Source: Sporolactobacillus putidus
GTDB taxonomy: Bacteria > Bacillota > Bacilli > Bacillales > Sporolactobacillaceae
Direction of reading: 5' to 3'
Assembly (NCBI RefSeq): GCF_014647035.1
Contig: NZ_BMOK01000002.1
Coordinates: forward strand, 248,001-312,000
DNA: 64,000 bases
Numbering within the stretch: position 1 is the first letter of the stretch; each line of letters begins with the position of its first letter. The notes under the pieces are model-generated. The model worked only from the letters and a program-made list of their open reading frames with translations. It had not been told where the DNA came from and searched no databases. Positions 16,572 to 25,152 of the stretch are shown here, in pieces. The position numbers and the translations under genes were made by a program.

Positions 16572-18623
16572 TTGACTGCGTTCCTTTCCCGATTAAAAAT
16601 TTCTTCCAAAAATCAAACCGTTCTGCTTGAAGGCAGATGCGATAAAAACACGGTTGCGGGTTCCCTGCTGCTTGAAGAGCGCATCAAGGGAAATGATTTA
16701 TTTATTCCGCGAGACTTGCGCATCCCTTGCAAGATGAAGCACGGTGTTTTCAGAGCTGATTTTGATCTTTCGCTGCTTTCCGATCTGGAAAGCAGCACGG
16801 ATCTATGGGATTGTTATTTCGTCGGCGAAGGTGAGAAACAGAACATCGTTTTTTCCCAAAAGGGTGAAGACAAATATCCGGCGTCAACCGGTTGTCTGTC
16901 GATCGTCTTTTACAAAAACGCGAGTCTGAATCTCTCGATCTCCGTTAGAAAAAACGGAGCTAATGGGGCGAGTCTACACACGATGGCAGGGAATTCAGGC
17001 ATCTATCAGCTGAGCGGAGAACTGGCCGGGATAAACAGAAGATCATTTCAGCACGCTTATCTTGCCATCAGAAGAAGAGACAATAAAAATTCGATCCAGT
17101 ACAAATATGAGACAACCTTACCGCTTGTTTTTCATTCTGATCATCACTGGGCCGTAAGCATACATAAACAGTCCGTTTTCCCTGATTCCTCAATTGCCCA
17201 TGAAGAAGTATGGGATTTATTTGTCAAGCTAGAAAACGATTCGAATGATTGTTCGCTCTATCTTCCGCTTAGAAACAAGGCAACGTTTGACGACGATTAT
17301 TCGGTTATCGATCGGAATGTTTTCTATCAGGCGAAATTTTATATCAATAAAAAAGGCTGTATCGGCCTGTGGGTGAAAAGAATTCCCCGCTATTTTGAAT
17401 TAAAAAACCTGACATTCGACGATGACGGGCAGTTAAACGTTCTATGCAAAAGACTGCAACATGAAAAGATCATCGGAGCGAGGCTGGAGATCAGCACTGA
17501 AAAATGGACCGAACGTTTCAGCGGTTTCTCCTTGGAAGGTTCCGTCGAAGAAGGAATGACGGCGACCCGCCTCACTTTTCCGGCCGGACACCTGAATGCT
17601 CTCTATAAGATCGAAAAAGACGACCGGTTTATGGTCATGATCCGGATTGAAGATCTTATGACGCGGGTTCAAACATGGATGCCATTGTTCATCGATGGCG
17701 AGCCTGTTATCAGAACGCGCAAACTGGACCTGACCCAAGAGCTCGCTGCCGCCGTCAAACTGACACGGCAGCGTGGAATGGACGTGATCATTGCGGATCG
17801 CGTCTCAACAACCTTTCATCACAAGGGTCCGGTGAATCTGGCTATTCTAGGAACGTGTTATACACGCGGGGCTTTTAATTCGAGTCCCTACTTTAATCCC
17901 GGTTACAAGGAAAAGTATACGATCACGTTTACACAGTTTCACTCAAGCATCCCCAGTCTGATGAGCCGGCCTGTTTCTTTCCCGGAAAACTTTTTCGATG
18001 ACAAAAAACCTATAGAAAAAGATTATCTGGCCTGTGATTTTGAAAAGCTCTTTTTTGACAGGCTGTCCGAAACAAAGGCTGATTATTTTCTTTTTGATCT
18101 CTATCCGGATGCCGTCCGCGATCTGGTCGTTTATGACGATCAGCACATGATCACAGGCAGCTTTTACTTAAGAAACCGCGCGTTTCTGCAGTCGCTGGCC
18201 GGAAAAGCCCGTTTCATTTCTCATGATGATGAAAAGGAATTTTTAAACTACTGGTGCCCGGCAGCCGACGCTTTTGCCGACAAAATCGTTCAGTTCTTTC
18301 CTCAGGAGCGGATCGTTCTGCAGAAGGCGCGAATGATCAATCGTTACTTCGATAAGAATCATCAAATTAAATATTTTGACGATCAGCTGGATCTTGTGAA
18401 AAGAAGTAATATGTACTTTCAGTTTATGGAGTCCTACCTTCTGCACCGTCTGCCGCACATTCACACAATCGATCTGAATCATTACGGGTATATCGGCAGG
18501 TTCGACCACCCCTACGGACAGTCAACCAATCATTATGAACCCGACTATTACCGAAAACTGATTCAGGAACTTGATAAGATTGTCACCGGACAGGATCAAA
18601 CGGAGAACAGCCGAAAAAACTAA
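16572..18623 (+). CDS. DUF6270-like SGNH-type protein with N-terminal beta domains
   Basis: A 683-residue soluble protein without signal peptide. The first 400 residues are beta-rich and resemble the middle part of the 1168-residue fusion protein in style (short repeats with WDxFVKLEND, LPLRNKA). From about residue 423 the sequence VNLAILGTCYTRGAFNSS opens a DUF6270-type domain, an SGNH-hydrolase-like family whose block I motif is G(S/T)C.(T/S)RDA. It ends with an N-H-Y segment (STNHYEPDYYRK). The only in-frame start is TTG. Family members sit in capsule and teichoic acid loci; polymer modification (acyl transfer or removal) is plausible but untested. It is the last gene of the operon. Confidence 0.65.
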   Translation: MTAFLSRLKISSKNQTVLLEGRCDKNTVAGSLLLEERIKGNDLFIPRDLRIPCKMKHGVFRADFDLSLLSDLESSTDLWDCYFVGEGEKQNIVFSQKGEDKYPASTGCLSIVFYKNASLNLSISVRKNGANGASLHTMAGNSGIYQLSGELAGINRRSFQHAYLAIRRRDNKNSIQYKYETTLPLVFHSDHHWAVSIHKQSVFPDSSIAHEEVWDLFVKLENDSNDCSLYLPLRNKATFDDDYSVIDRNVFYQAKFYINKKGCIGLWVKRIPRYFELKNLTFDDDGQLNVLCKRLQHEKIIGARLEISTEKWTERFSGFSLEGSVEEGMTATRLTFPAGHLNALYKIEKDDRFMVMIRIEDLMTRVQTWMPLFIDGEPVIRTRKLDLTQELAAAVKLTRQRGMDVIIADRVSTTFHHKGPVNLAILGTCYTRGAFNSSPYFNPGYKEKYTITFTQFHSSIPSLMSRPVSFPENFFDDKKPIEKDYLACDFEKLFFDRLSETKADYFLFDLYPDAVRDLVVYDDQHMITGSFYLRNRAFLQSLAGKARFISHDDEKEFLNYWCPAADAFADKIVQFFPQERIVLQKARMINRYFDKNHQIKYFDDQLDLVKRSNMYFQFMESYLLHRLPHIHTIDLNHYGYIGRFDHPYGQSTNHYEPDYYRKLIQELDKIVTGQDQTENSRKN

Positions 18624-18673
18624 AAAGAGAGACACCCCCTGCCATCAGAACAAAGGCAGGGGCGTCTCTTTTT
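18622..18673. terminator. Shared bidirectional terminator
   Basis: A long stem, AAAAAGAGA-GC-rich / GC-rich-TCTCTTTTT (ACGCCCCTGCC-type arm), between convergent genes; it serves the DUF6270 gene (+) and gtrA (-). Confidence 0.85.
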
Positions 18674-19094
18674 ATGCCTTAAACACCCAGAACTTGCTAA
18701 GAATAAAGTTGAACACCAGTCCGACCAGTGTACTGACCAGTTTATTGACATAGAGAGGCAGGAAAAGCAGGCCGTGCATCACAAAAAGTGTCATCAGCAG
18801 GACCGCCAGATTAAGGATCGTGAATCTGATGAAACGCGATTTGGTCCTGACTGAACCCGAAAAGGTGAATCTGGAGTTCAGAAAATAACTATTCAGCATG
18901 CCTGCTCCGTAAGAAAGTATCTGCGCAAACACGTAAAACACAAATAGAAAGTGCGTCAGCAGTACAAAAACGATAAAATCAACCGCGGTATTCAATACGC
19001 CTACAGTTCCGAACACGGCGGCCTGTTTGACCCAACGCAGCTGGGCCTGAAGTCCTGCGCGTTCCTCCGGTGATCGTGATTGAGTTTCATTCAT
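18672..19094 (-). CDS. GtrA-family flippase
   Basis: A 140-residue, four-helix protein of the GtrA/GtcA family (AVFGTVGVLNTAVDFIVFVLLTHF, YVFAQILSYGAGMLNSYFLNSRFTF, FTILNLAVLLMTLFVMHGLLFLP, VNKLVSTLVGLVFNFILSKFWVF). GtrA proteins are thought to flip undecaprenyl-phosphate-linked sugars across the membrane for teichoic acid or O-antigen glycosylation. It overlaps the preceding GT2 gene by eight bases. With that GT2, the GT-C gene and gtaB it makes a complete three-component glycosylation set. Confidence 0.88.
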   Translation of the reverse strand: MNETQSRSPEERAGLQAQLRWVKQAAVFGTVGVLNTAVDFIVFVLLTHFLFVFYVFAQILSYGAGMLNSYFLNSRFTFSGSVRTKSRFIRFTILNLAVLLMTLFVMHGLLFLPLYVNKLVSTLVGLVFNFILSKFWVFKA

Positions 19095-20076
19095 GGCCGA
19101 CCGTTTCCTTTATTTTCAATTCGTCCATGGTGCTGATTTCCACCGAATATCTCGGACGTCTCTTCGTCTCCTTAAATATTTTCCCGATATACTCGCCGAT
19201 GACGCCGATCGCAATAAGCTGCATGCCTCCAACGATCCAAATGGACAAAATCAGAGATGTCCAGCCGCTGATCGTATGGTCGAGCAGCCAGACGGCAATT
19301 GAGTAGACGGCGATGCCGGCACCGATCATCACTAAGAAAAAACCAAGCCAGGTCACCATTTTTATCGGAACAATACTGAATGAAGTCACGCCGTCGATTG
19401 CAAAAGCGATCATTTTTTTTAAAGGATATTTCGATTCGCCGGCAAACCGCTCTTTGCGATTATAATAAACCCTGGCCGTTTTAAACCCTAAGAGGGGAAT
19501 GATGCCGCGAAGAAAAATATTTTCTTCCTTGTATTTCTCAAACTCGAGAATCGCCCTCTTGCTCATCAGCCTGTAGTCTGCATGATTGGGAACAAGTTTA
19601 ACGCCCATTTTATTCATCAGTCCGTAAAAAGCAAGCGCCGTGTTTCGCTTAAAGAAAGTATCCGTTTCGCGTTTGTCCCGGACACCATAGACAATGTCGC
19701 AGCCTTCGTGATACTTATCTATGAATTCATAAATCGCGTGGACGTCATCCTGAAGATCGGCATCAATGGAAATGACGCAGTCGGAAAATTTGCCCGCCGT
19801 TTCGATTCCGGCAACAAGCGCACCTTGGTGGCCGAAGTTTCTGCTGAGTTTCAGGCCCTGCACAAAAGGGTTTATTTTGGTCTTTTGTTCGATAATTGCC
19901 CATGTCCTGTCTTTGCTTCCATCGTCAACAAAGAGAATGACGCTGTCCGGCCTAATTCTTTCTTCCGTGACCAGATTGCTCATGATTTCCGTAAGCTCTT
20001 TTGTTGTTTCATCAAGAACTGCCTCTTCATTGCAGCATGGAACGACAATGGACAACAGCGGTAATTCTTTTCTCAC
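19087..20076 (-). CDS. GT2 undecaprenyl-phosphate glycosyltransferase (GtrB/CsbB type)
   Basis: A 329-residue protein. It has a GT-A domain (LSIVVPCCNEEAVLDETTKEL, FVDDGSKDRTW, SIDADLQDDVHAIYEFI, YGVRDKRETDTFFKR) and two C-terminal transmembrane helices (VTWLGFFLVMIGAGIAVYSIAVWLL, LILSIWIVGGMQLIAIGVIGEYIGKIF), ending with a conserved tail (KETKRRPRYSVE). This layout is the CsbB/YkcC/GtrB class, which makes undecaprenyl-phosphate-glucose or -GlcNAc. The start is GTG with TAGGAG about 10 bases upstream. A TATAAT at about 20096-20101 may be an internal promoter, but its -35 is poor. gtaB upstream points to glucose. Confidence 0.9.
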   Translation of the reverse strand: MRKELPLLSIVVPCCNEEAVLDETTKELTEIMSNLVTEERIRPDSVILFVDDGSKDRTWAIIEQKTKINPFVQGLKLSRNFGHQGALVAGIETAGKFSDCVISIDADLQDDVHAIYEFIDKYHEGCDIVYGVRDKRETDTFFKRNTALAFYGLMNKMGVKLVPNHADYRLMSKRAILEFEKYKEENIFLRGIIPLLGFKTARVYYNRKERFAGESKYPLKKMIAFAIDGVTSFSIVPIKMVTWLGFFLVMIGAGIAVYSIAVWLLDHTISGWTSLILSIWIVGGMQLIAIGVIGEYIGKIFKETKRRPRYSVEISTMDELKIKETVGHE

Positions 20077-20206
20077 GATTAAACACTCCTACTTTAATTA
20101 TAACCATTGTTTCGTCATAACAAGAAAAAATATAATGATCCATTAAAAAAATTTTCAGATTGTCCAAATGGTACTTCCAAGATACTACCTGCCATCCGTT
20201 CGCGTG

Positions 20207-21778
20207 TCAATTCTTTTTGAATAAAATATAGCGGTAAGTCCTGCCGCTCATCTTTTGAAGCTGCTCTGCAGCCACATGATACACTTTGTAAATACCGGGG
20301 ATTTTCAATCGACCCGCCTTGGCGCTTTCCTGCGCTCTGACAACGACGAATTGCGTTTTTCCCTCTCGGATATAACGGTTTTGCTCATCCATATTTTCAG
20401 GATAGATTTTATACTCAATATTCTGTTTCTCAAAGTAACGCGTGCTCGGAACGATGTTGGAAGCAAGATAGAACCCTCCGTCCAAAAAACCGTAGTTCAG
20501 CAGTGTGGGATGCCGTTCCCGGTTAATAATTGCCGCAAAGTTCTTCTGGACTGAGGGTTTCCTGACAAAAAACTTCGATGCCTGAATATTTGTGTTGTAA
20601 CCAAAACATATGAAAAAAGCCGTGACAGCGAAAATGATGGGCGTCAGCCATTTATTTTCCCTGATTATATTATTGGCCCAAGTGCGCCCTGAATCCTGCA
20701 ACAATCCTCCGATCGCAATAAGACCGAACAGCGCGAGCGGCGTGATGATCAGAAAATAATAGACATATTGTCTTCCGCCTACATAAACGCCGAGAATCAA
20801 ACCGGCAGCAAAGCAAAAAAAGGTCCATTTTTCCTCCATAGACCGAAAGTATCTCCAGGTGAACAAGAAAAAAGTCATTCCTGTCAAAATCATGACTTCG
20901 CTGACTAAATTGTGACCGAGCGCTGTTCCGACAGCCAGTGCGCAATTAATTAGTTTAGCCGGAACGCTCAGCTGCGACGAATAGGCGGACATATTAAATT
21001 TAAAATAAACGCCGAACAGCGCCTGAATTCCGTGATTGACTCCGAAATAAACAAACCAAGGCAAGCTGGCCAGGGCGAGCCCCACAAAAGTATACAGCGC
21101 GGCGTGCACCAGTTCTCGCCATTTTCTTTTTCCCGAATAGACAAGCAGAACAATCAGGTAGAAACCCATCCACCCGCCAAGCAGCGTGAACTTAATCCAA
21201 AGGACACAGCCAAGGGTCAGTCCGCTGACTAAATAAAAAACTTTGCTGAATGGTTTTCCGTGACACAATTTGAAATGTTTCAGCATCAAGTATAAAAAGA
21301 ACAAGACTAACGGGATCGCAAACTCTTCGGCGCTGCCCCCATAGTAAAATGCCGACCGATTGAGGATCAGTAATGGAAATAGCAATGAGATGAGCGCCGA
21401 TGGCATCCTGTTTAAGTAGAGACAGGCAGTCTTGAACGCGAGCAGAATGTTGAAAAACATGGCCAGGCTCTCAAGCAGATAGACGCCGAAAAAACTAGTA
21501 TGCGACATCAAATAAGCCAGTTCGTATATTGTGTAGAGTAGCGGCCCCTTTTGTTCGAAAAGATCTTTATACGGTACAAGCCCGTAGGCCATTCCCTTTC
21601 CCACCGTAAAAAAAGCATTCGCGTCATCCCAATTATTGAGAGCAAATAAGGGGGAGGATTGTGTAAAAAAAAGCATGATAAAAAAAGCGTACAAAAATAA
21701 AAAGCCGATTATACCCCCCTGTGTCTCTAATTCATTAATGCTTCCATGAAAAGACTTTCCGCTGTTTTTGAGGAACAT
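20207..21778 (-). CDS. GT-C membrane glycosyltransferase (GT39/ArnT-like)
   Basis: A 523-residue polytopic protein with about 11 hydrophobic helices. The first extracytoplasmic loop reads NNWDDANAFFTVGKGMAYGLVPYKDLFEQKGPLLYTIYEL. This matches the pattern (acidic pair, PYKD, KGP) of ArnT/PMT-like enzymes that use polyprenyl-phosphate sugars outside the membrane. The frame is open to a TTG at 21844, but that lies beside a TATAAT and has no ribosome site, so I start at MFLKNSG; the start is uncertain. Expected job: transfer of the sugar made by the GT2 and flipped by GtrA to a surface polymer, probably teichoic acid. Confidence 0.8.
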   Translation of the reverse strand: MFLKNSGKSFHGSINELETQGGIIGFLFLYAFFIMLFFTQSSPLFALNNWDDANAFFTVGKGMAYGLVPYKDLFEQKGPLLYTIYELAYLMSHTSFFGVYLLESLAMFFNILLAFKTACLYLNRMPSALISLLFPLLILNRSAFYYGGSAEEFAIPLVLFFLYLMLKHFKLCHGKPFSKVFYLVSGLTLGCVLWIKFTLLGGWMGFYLIVLLVYSGKRKWRELVHAALYTFVGLALASLPWFVYFGVNHGIQALFGVYFKFNMSAYSSQLSVPAKLINCALAVGTALGHNLVSEVMILTGMTFFLFTWRYFRSMEEKWTFFCFAAGLILGVYVGGRQYVYYFLIITPLALFGLIAIGGLLQDSGRTWANNIIRENKWLTPIIFAVTAFFICFGYNTNIQASKFFVRKPSVQKNFAAIINRERHPTLLNYGFLDGGFYLASNIVPSTRYFEKQNIEYKIYPENMDEQNRYIREGKTQFVVVRAQESAKAGRLKIPGIYKVYHVAAEQLQKMSGRTYRYILFKKN

Positions 21779-21921
21779 TGATCGTACACACACTCTCTTA
21801 AGATTTATCGTGTCCTTAACGCGCTGAAGCCGTTCTGCAGTCAACCGGCTGTATTATATATTGAACAAGGCCGATGTTGCCACCAGCCTTCGTTGTCATT
21901 TCTTTTATTTTAGAACAGCGC

Positions 21922-22806
21922 TCACAACTGCTCATTAATCAGTCTTTTGTGAAGACCATCCAAGTAGCGGAGCATATTGTCCCGAAGATCTTCACGCGAG
22001 AGCGCCATTTCAATGTTGGACTCAATAAATCCCAGTGTTTCACCGACGTCATAACGTTTGCCTTCATAAGCGTATCCGTATACTTTTTCAATTTCGTTCA
22101 GCTTGGCAATCGCATCAGTCAGCTGGATTTCTCCGCCCGACCCAATTTGCTGTTTATCGAGAAAACCGAAGATGGCCGGCGTCAGTATGTAGCGGCCAAT
22201 GATTGCCACGTCGGAAGGAGCTTCTTCGACAGCCGGCTTCTCAACGAATCCGCGGATATCATACAATCTGCCCTTCTGCGCAGCCGGATCGATGATACCG
22301 TAGCGATTGGTCTCATTTTTCGGGACTTTTTTCACCGCAACAATACTTGACTGGACTTGATCAAACTGATCCGTCATCTGTTTCAGGCACGGAGGATCGT
22401 TCTGGATAATGTCGTCGCCAAGCAACACGGCAAACGGTTCATTTCCGATAAACTTTCTTGCACACCAGATCGCATGGCCCAATCCGCGCGGTTCCTTCTG
22501 CCGGATATAATAAATGTCGACTTTAGCCGGCTGGCGAACTTTCTCAAGCAGATTATATTTTTGTTTGCTGATCAGATTTTCTTCAAGCTCGAATGCGTTA
22601 TCGAAGTGGTCTTCAATCGCACGTTTTCCTTTGCCTGTAACAATAATGATGTCTTCGATGCCCGAATGAACCGCTTCTTCGACAATGTACTGAATCGTCG
22701 GTTTATCAACGATCGGCAGCATTTCTTTAGGCATCGCTTTCGTTGCCGGCAGGAACCGGGTTCCAAGCCCTGCGGCCGGGATTATCGCTTTTCGTACTCT
22801 TTGCAT
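21922..22806 (-). CDS. gtaB: UTP--glucose-1-phosphate uridylyltransferase
   Basis: A 294-residue cytoplasmic enzyme making UDP-glucose from glucose 1-phosphate and UTP. Signatures are the N-terminal nucleotide loop [55 protein letters not shown] and [12 protein letters not shown]. The length matches GtaB/GalU. The ribosome site GAAGGG is unusually close (about 4 bases) to ATG. It heads the minus-strand glycosylation operon and so supplies the donor for the GT2 gene; UDP-glucose is also a precursor for glycolipid anchors. A leader of about 150 bases with hairpin potential precedes it. Confidence 0.95.
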   Translation of the reverse strand: MQRVRKAIIPAAGLGTRFLPATKAMPKEMLPIVDKPTIQYIVEEAVHSGIEDIIIVTGKGKRAIEDHFDNAFELEENLISKQKYNLLEKVRQPAKVDIYYIRQKEPRGLGHAIWCARKFIGNEPFAVLLGDDIIQNDPPCLKQMTDQFDQVQSSIVAVKKVPKNETNRYGIIDPAAQKGRLYDIRGFVEKPAVEEAPSDVAIIGRYILTPAIFGFLDKQQIGSGGEIQLTDAIAKLNEIEKVYGYAYEGKRYDVGETLGFIESNIEMALSREDLRDNMLRYLDGLHKRLINEQL

Positions 22807-23374
22807 GTCCCTTCACACCCCTGACTATGTCCTTTGAAACAGTTATCCTCTTTTGCCGGCTGCTCAAAGATCTGAAAGAAAATGTCAAATCCGGTTCAGC
22901 GCGAGGGAAAAACCGCAGAGGTTTTGCATCCCTGGCGTAACTCGGCCGGCAATAGTAGTATACCTTATTTCGGACGTCCCTTACTATAATAATGGGAAAG
23001 TTTTCATATGGAATTTTTCACCCTTTTCAGACACCTAATCATAAGTTCTGACAATCAGCGCATTCGGTAAAATACATGGATATGATCCAGCTTCAGCGTC
23101 CCGGCCGTTCATTTTTTCTTATAAAAATTTTGGCCGCGGTTCAGCCATACAGCTGACCGGTTTCTCTCCGGAACAAGCGAGTCATGACCGAAAATGAATG
23201 CCGGCGTTTTCAAGACATAGAAAAGCAGCCGTTTCTCGGAACTTGTTCAGTAAAATTTCCAAAATCGTCAATGAACAGGAACACGTGGGGGAAAAATGAA
23301 GCGGAAGGAAACTAATAAACAGCAGGTAAAATTTTTTAACGGCTTTTGAACATTTCAACGGGATTGGAGATAAA
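22807..23374. other. 568-base intergenic region between divergent gtaB and sugar kinase
   Basis: No convincing gene is seen. On the minus strand a TATACT at about 22959-22964 could be the gtaB -10. The stretch from there to gtaB has pairing arms (CAGGGA with TCCCT, AAAACC with GGTTTT) near 22900-22935, so a structured 5' leader is possible. On the plus strand TATAAT occurs near 22985, without a good -35. The part from 23040 to 23340 looks featureless to me. Confidence 0.5.
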
Positions 23375-24307
23375 ATGATAACGACTTTAACACTGAACCC
23401 ATCACTTGACAAGCTTCTTGAAACCGATGAAATCAAGGTCGGGGAAACGAACCGGACACGCGTATTGTCACTTTCTGCGGCCGGAAAAGGCATCGACGTT
23501 GCAAAAGTGCTTCGGGATCTGGGCTGTGCTGTCAGTGCGACTGGATTCCTTGGCGGTGATGTCGCCGATCTGTTTGTTCGCAGCTTCGAAGAAGAAAAAA
23601 TCGAAAACTGCTTCGTCCCCATCCGCGAATCCACCCGGACCAACATTCAGCTTTTCGAGAAAAACGGAAGGCGGACGGAATTGCTTGAGAAAGGTCCATC
23701 CGTCAGTGAAGAGGAACGTGCCTCTTTAATTGAGAAATTTAAACATCTGGCGGAAAACAGTGCCGCCGTCACGATTTGCGGCAGCGTTCCCGGGGGGATA
23801 AGCGAAGATTATTTTCGCGAACTCATACGTTCGGCAAAGCTGCCCGGTGGATTTGTGATCGTGGATACCTCCGGAGTCTGGCTGAAGAGCGCGGTTGAAG
23901 AAAAGCCCGATCTCATCAAGCCAAACAGAATTGAGATGCTCGGGCTGATGGGAAGGGAACAGGCGGGTGATGACGAAATTATCGCGTTTGCCCGGAAAGT
24001 CGTCAATGACGGCATTCATTATGTACTCGTTTCTCTAGGAGGGGACGGAGCGATTCTGATTTGCAGCAAAGGGGTCTGGCGCGGAAAAGTTCCGGATGTT
24101 CCGGTCAAGAGCACATTGGGCTGCGGGGATTCGATGGTCGCATCTCTTACCGTATCGCTCATCGAGAAACATCCGCCCGAAACGATGCTGCTTCACTCAA
24201 TCGCTCTTTCAGCCGCTAATGCGATGACCTTTGACACCGCGCATATTCATTTGAATGATTACAAAAAGCTGCTGACTGAGTGCTCGGTTGAAAAGATCGA
24301 CGGCTGA
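23375..24307 (+). CDS. PfkB-family sugar-phosphate kinase (1-phosphofructokinase/tagatose-6-P kinase type)
   Basis: A 310-residue ribokinase-fold kinase. It begins MITTLTLNPSLDKLLETDEIKVG, the usual opening of the 1-phosphofructokinase (FruK/LacC) subfamily. It has the AAGKGIDVAKVLRDLG substrate-binding motif (normally GGKGiNVA), TNIQLFEKNGR, and the C-terminal anion hole LGCGDSMVA with catalytic Asp (the DTxGAGD-type motif). Product would be a sugar bisphosphate. There is no PTS or fru regulator next to it, so the natural substrate is unclear. TTGGAG lies 7 bases before ATG. It is monocistronic. Confidence 0.85.
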   Translation: MITTLTLNPSLDKLLETDEIKVGETNRTRVLSLSAAGKGIDVAKVLRDLGCAVSATGFLGGDVADLFVRSFEEEKIENCFVPIRESTRTNIQLFEKNGRRTELLEKGPSVSEEERASLIEKFKHLAENSAAVTICGSVPGGISEDYFRELIRSAKLPGGFVIVDTSGVWLKSAVEEKPDLIKPNRIEMLGLMGREQAGDDEIIAFARKVVNDGIHYVLVSLGGDGAILICSKGVWRGKVPDVPVKSTLGCGDSMVASLTVSLIEKHPPETMLLHSIALSAANAMTFDTAHIHLNDYKKLLTECSVEKIDG

Positions 24308-24328
24308 GCAGGATCACGGCTTTCCCCC

Positions 24329-24374
24329 AAAAATGAACAGAAGCAGGCATCTGCCTGCTTCTGTTCATTTTTTC
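24329..24374. terminator. Bidirectional terminator, near-perfect 21-bp stem
   Basis: AAAAATGAACAGAAGCAGGC pairs with its complement after a two-base loop; T and A runs lie on both sides. It is shared by the convergent kinase and NUDIX genes. Confidence 0.92.
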
Positions 24375-24375
24375 A

Positions 24376-25035
24376 TCAACTGTGTCTGTCTTTTAGTAAA
24401 GATTGCCCTTTAAGTGCATCAAGGGCAAACGCCGACCAGCTTTCCAGCCGTTCATAAATCCCGGGATCGGCAAGCTCATCCATGTTCATCCACTTGCCTT
24501 CCAGTTTTTCTTTTTCATGAACGGCAATCTTCGCCGATACGGGCAGGTCGATGACAACCAAAATGCCGACATGTACGCGGCCGACTTCAGCGGCATCGTC
24601 ATTAATCAGACCAATCGTCCGGAATTCCAGTTTTCCGGTGTCCCGGATCTCCAGTTCCTCATTCAGTTCCCTTGTCAGATTATCCAAAAAAACTTTTTTG
24701 AAATGAGACGCCCCACCGACCTGATTCATGTGGCCCCCCACTCCAAGGGAAATCTTGCCGTGGAGACGCGATTCACCGCCTCCGCCAAGCCGCTTGTATG
24801 TAAAAAACTGAGTTCCTTTGCGCAGAACGGCATAGGGTATCGGCTGCTTATATTCCGGATCTTCTTCCGCATCGCCGCGGCGCATGATTTTGTAGCTCTC
24901 GGCCATTCTCTTCTCAATAATTTCAATTTTTTCCGGTTTTGTCTCCATTCCCTGAAACGTCAGATCATGTCCTGTCCCGGTGCCGAAAAGAATATCTCTT
25001 TTGACTACGATAATTGGTTCATCCATTTTCCCCAT
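24376..25035 (-). CDS. NUDIX hydrolase-domain protein
   Basis: A 219-residue protein. The C-terminal two thirds contain a NUDIX-like region: GVGGHMNQVGGASHFKKVFLDNLTRELNEELEI, with the REXXEE part (RELNEEL) intact and a longer insert than usual between the first Gly and the Glu helix. The N-terminal 60 residues (MGKMDEPIIVVKRDILFG, then IEIIEKRMAESYKIMRRGDAEED) match no domain I know. The substrate is unknown. Twenty extra codons are open upstream, but GGGGG lies 7 bases before the ATG at 25035, which I take as the start. Confidence 0.75.
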   Translation of the reverse strand: MGKMDEPIIVVKRDILFGTGTGHDLTFQGMETKPEKIEIIEKRMAESYKIMRRGDAEEDPEYKQPIPYAVLRKGTQFFTYKRLGGGGESRLHGKISLGVGGHMNQVGGASHFKKVFLDNLTRELNEELEIRDTGKLEFRTIGLINDDAAEVGRVHVGILVVIDLPVSAKIAVHEKEKLEGKWMNMDELADPGIYERLESWSAFALDALKGQSLLKDRHS

Positions 25036-25106
25036 TTTAATCCCCCAAATAAAACGTTCTCTAGTTAGAGTGATCGAAGTTTGAATCATTGTCAAGGCGT
25101 TTGAAT

Positions 25107-25146
25107 AAAATGAACAAACCGGTCCCGTTAGACCCGCTTGTTCATG
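25107..25146 (-). terminator. Terminator after the SDR gene
   Basis: Minus-strand stem TGAACAA-GC-rich / GC-rich-TTGTTCA with inner GGTC/GACC pairing, followed by TTTTATT. Confidence 0.75.
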
Positions 25147-25152
25147 CGTTTA

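Noticed and set aside
20077-20206. Promoter for the CsbB-like GT2 gene
   Set aside because: TATAAT is present, but the nearest -35 (TTGTTA) is only 15 bases away; transcription from gtaB upstream is sufficient.
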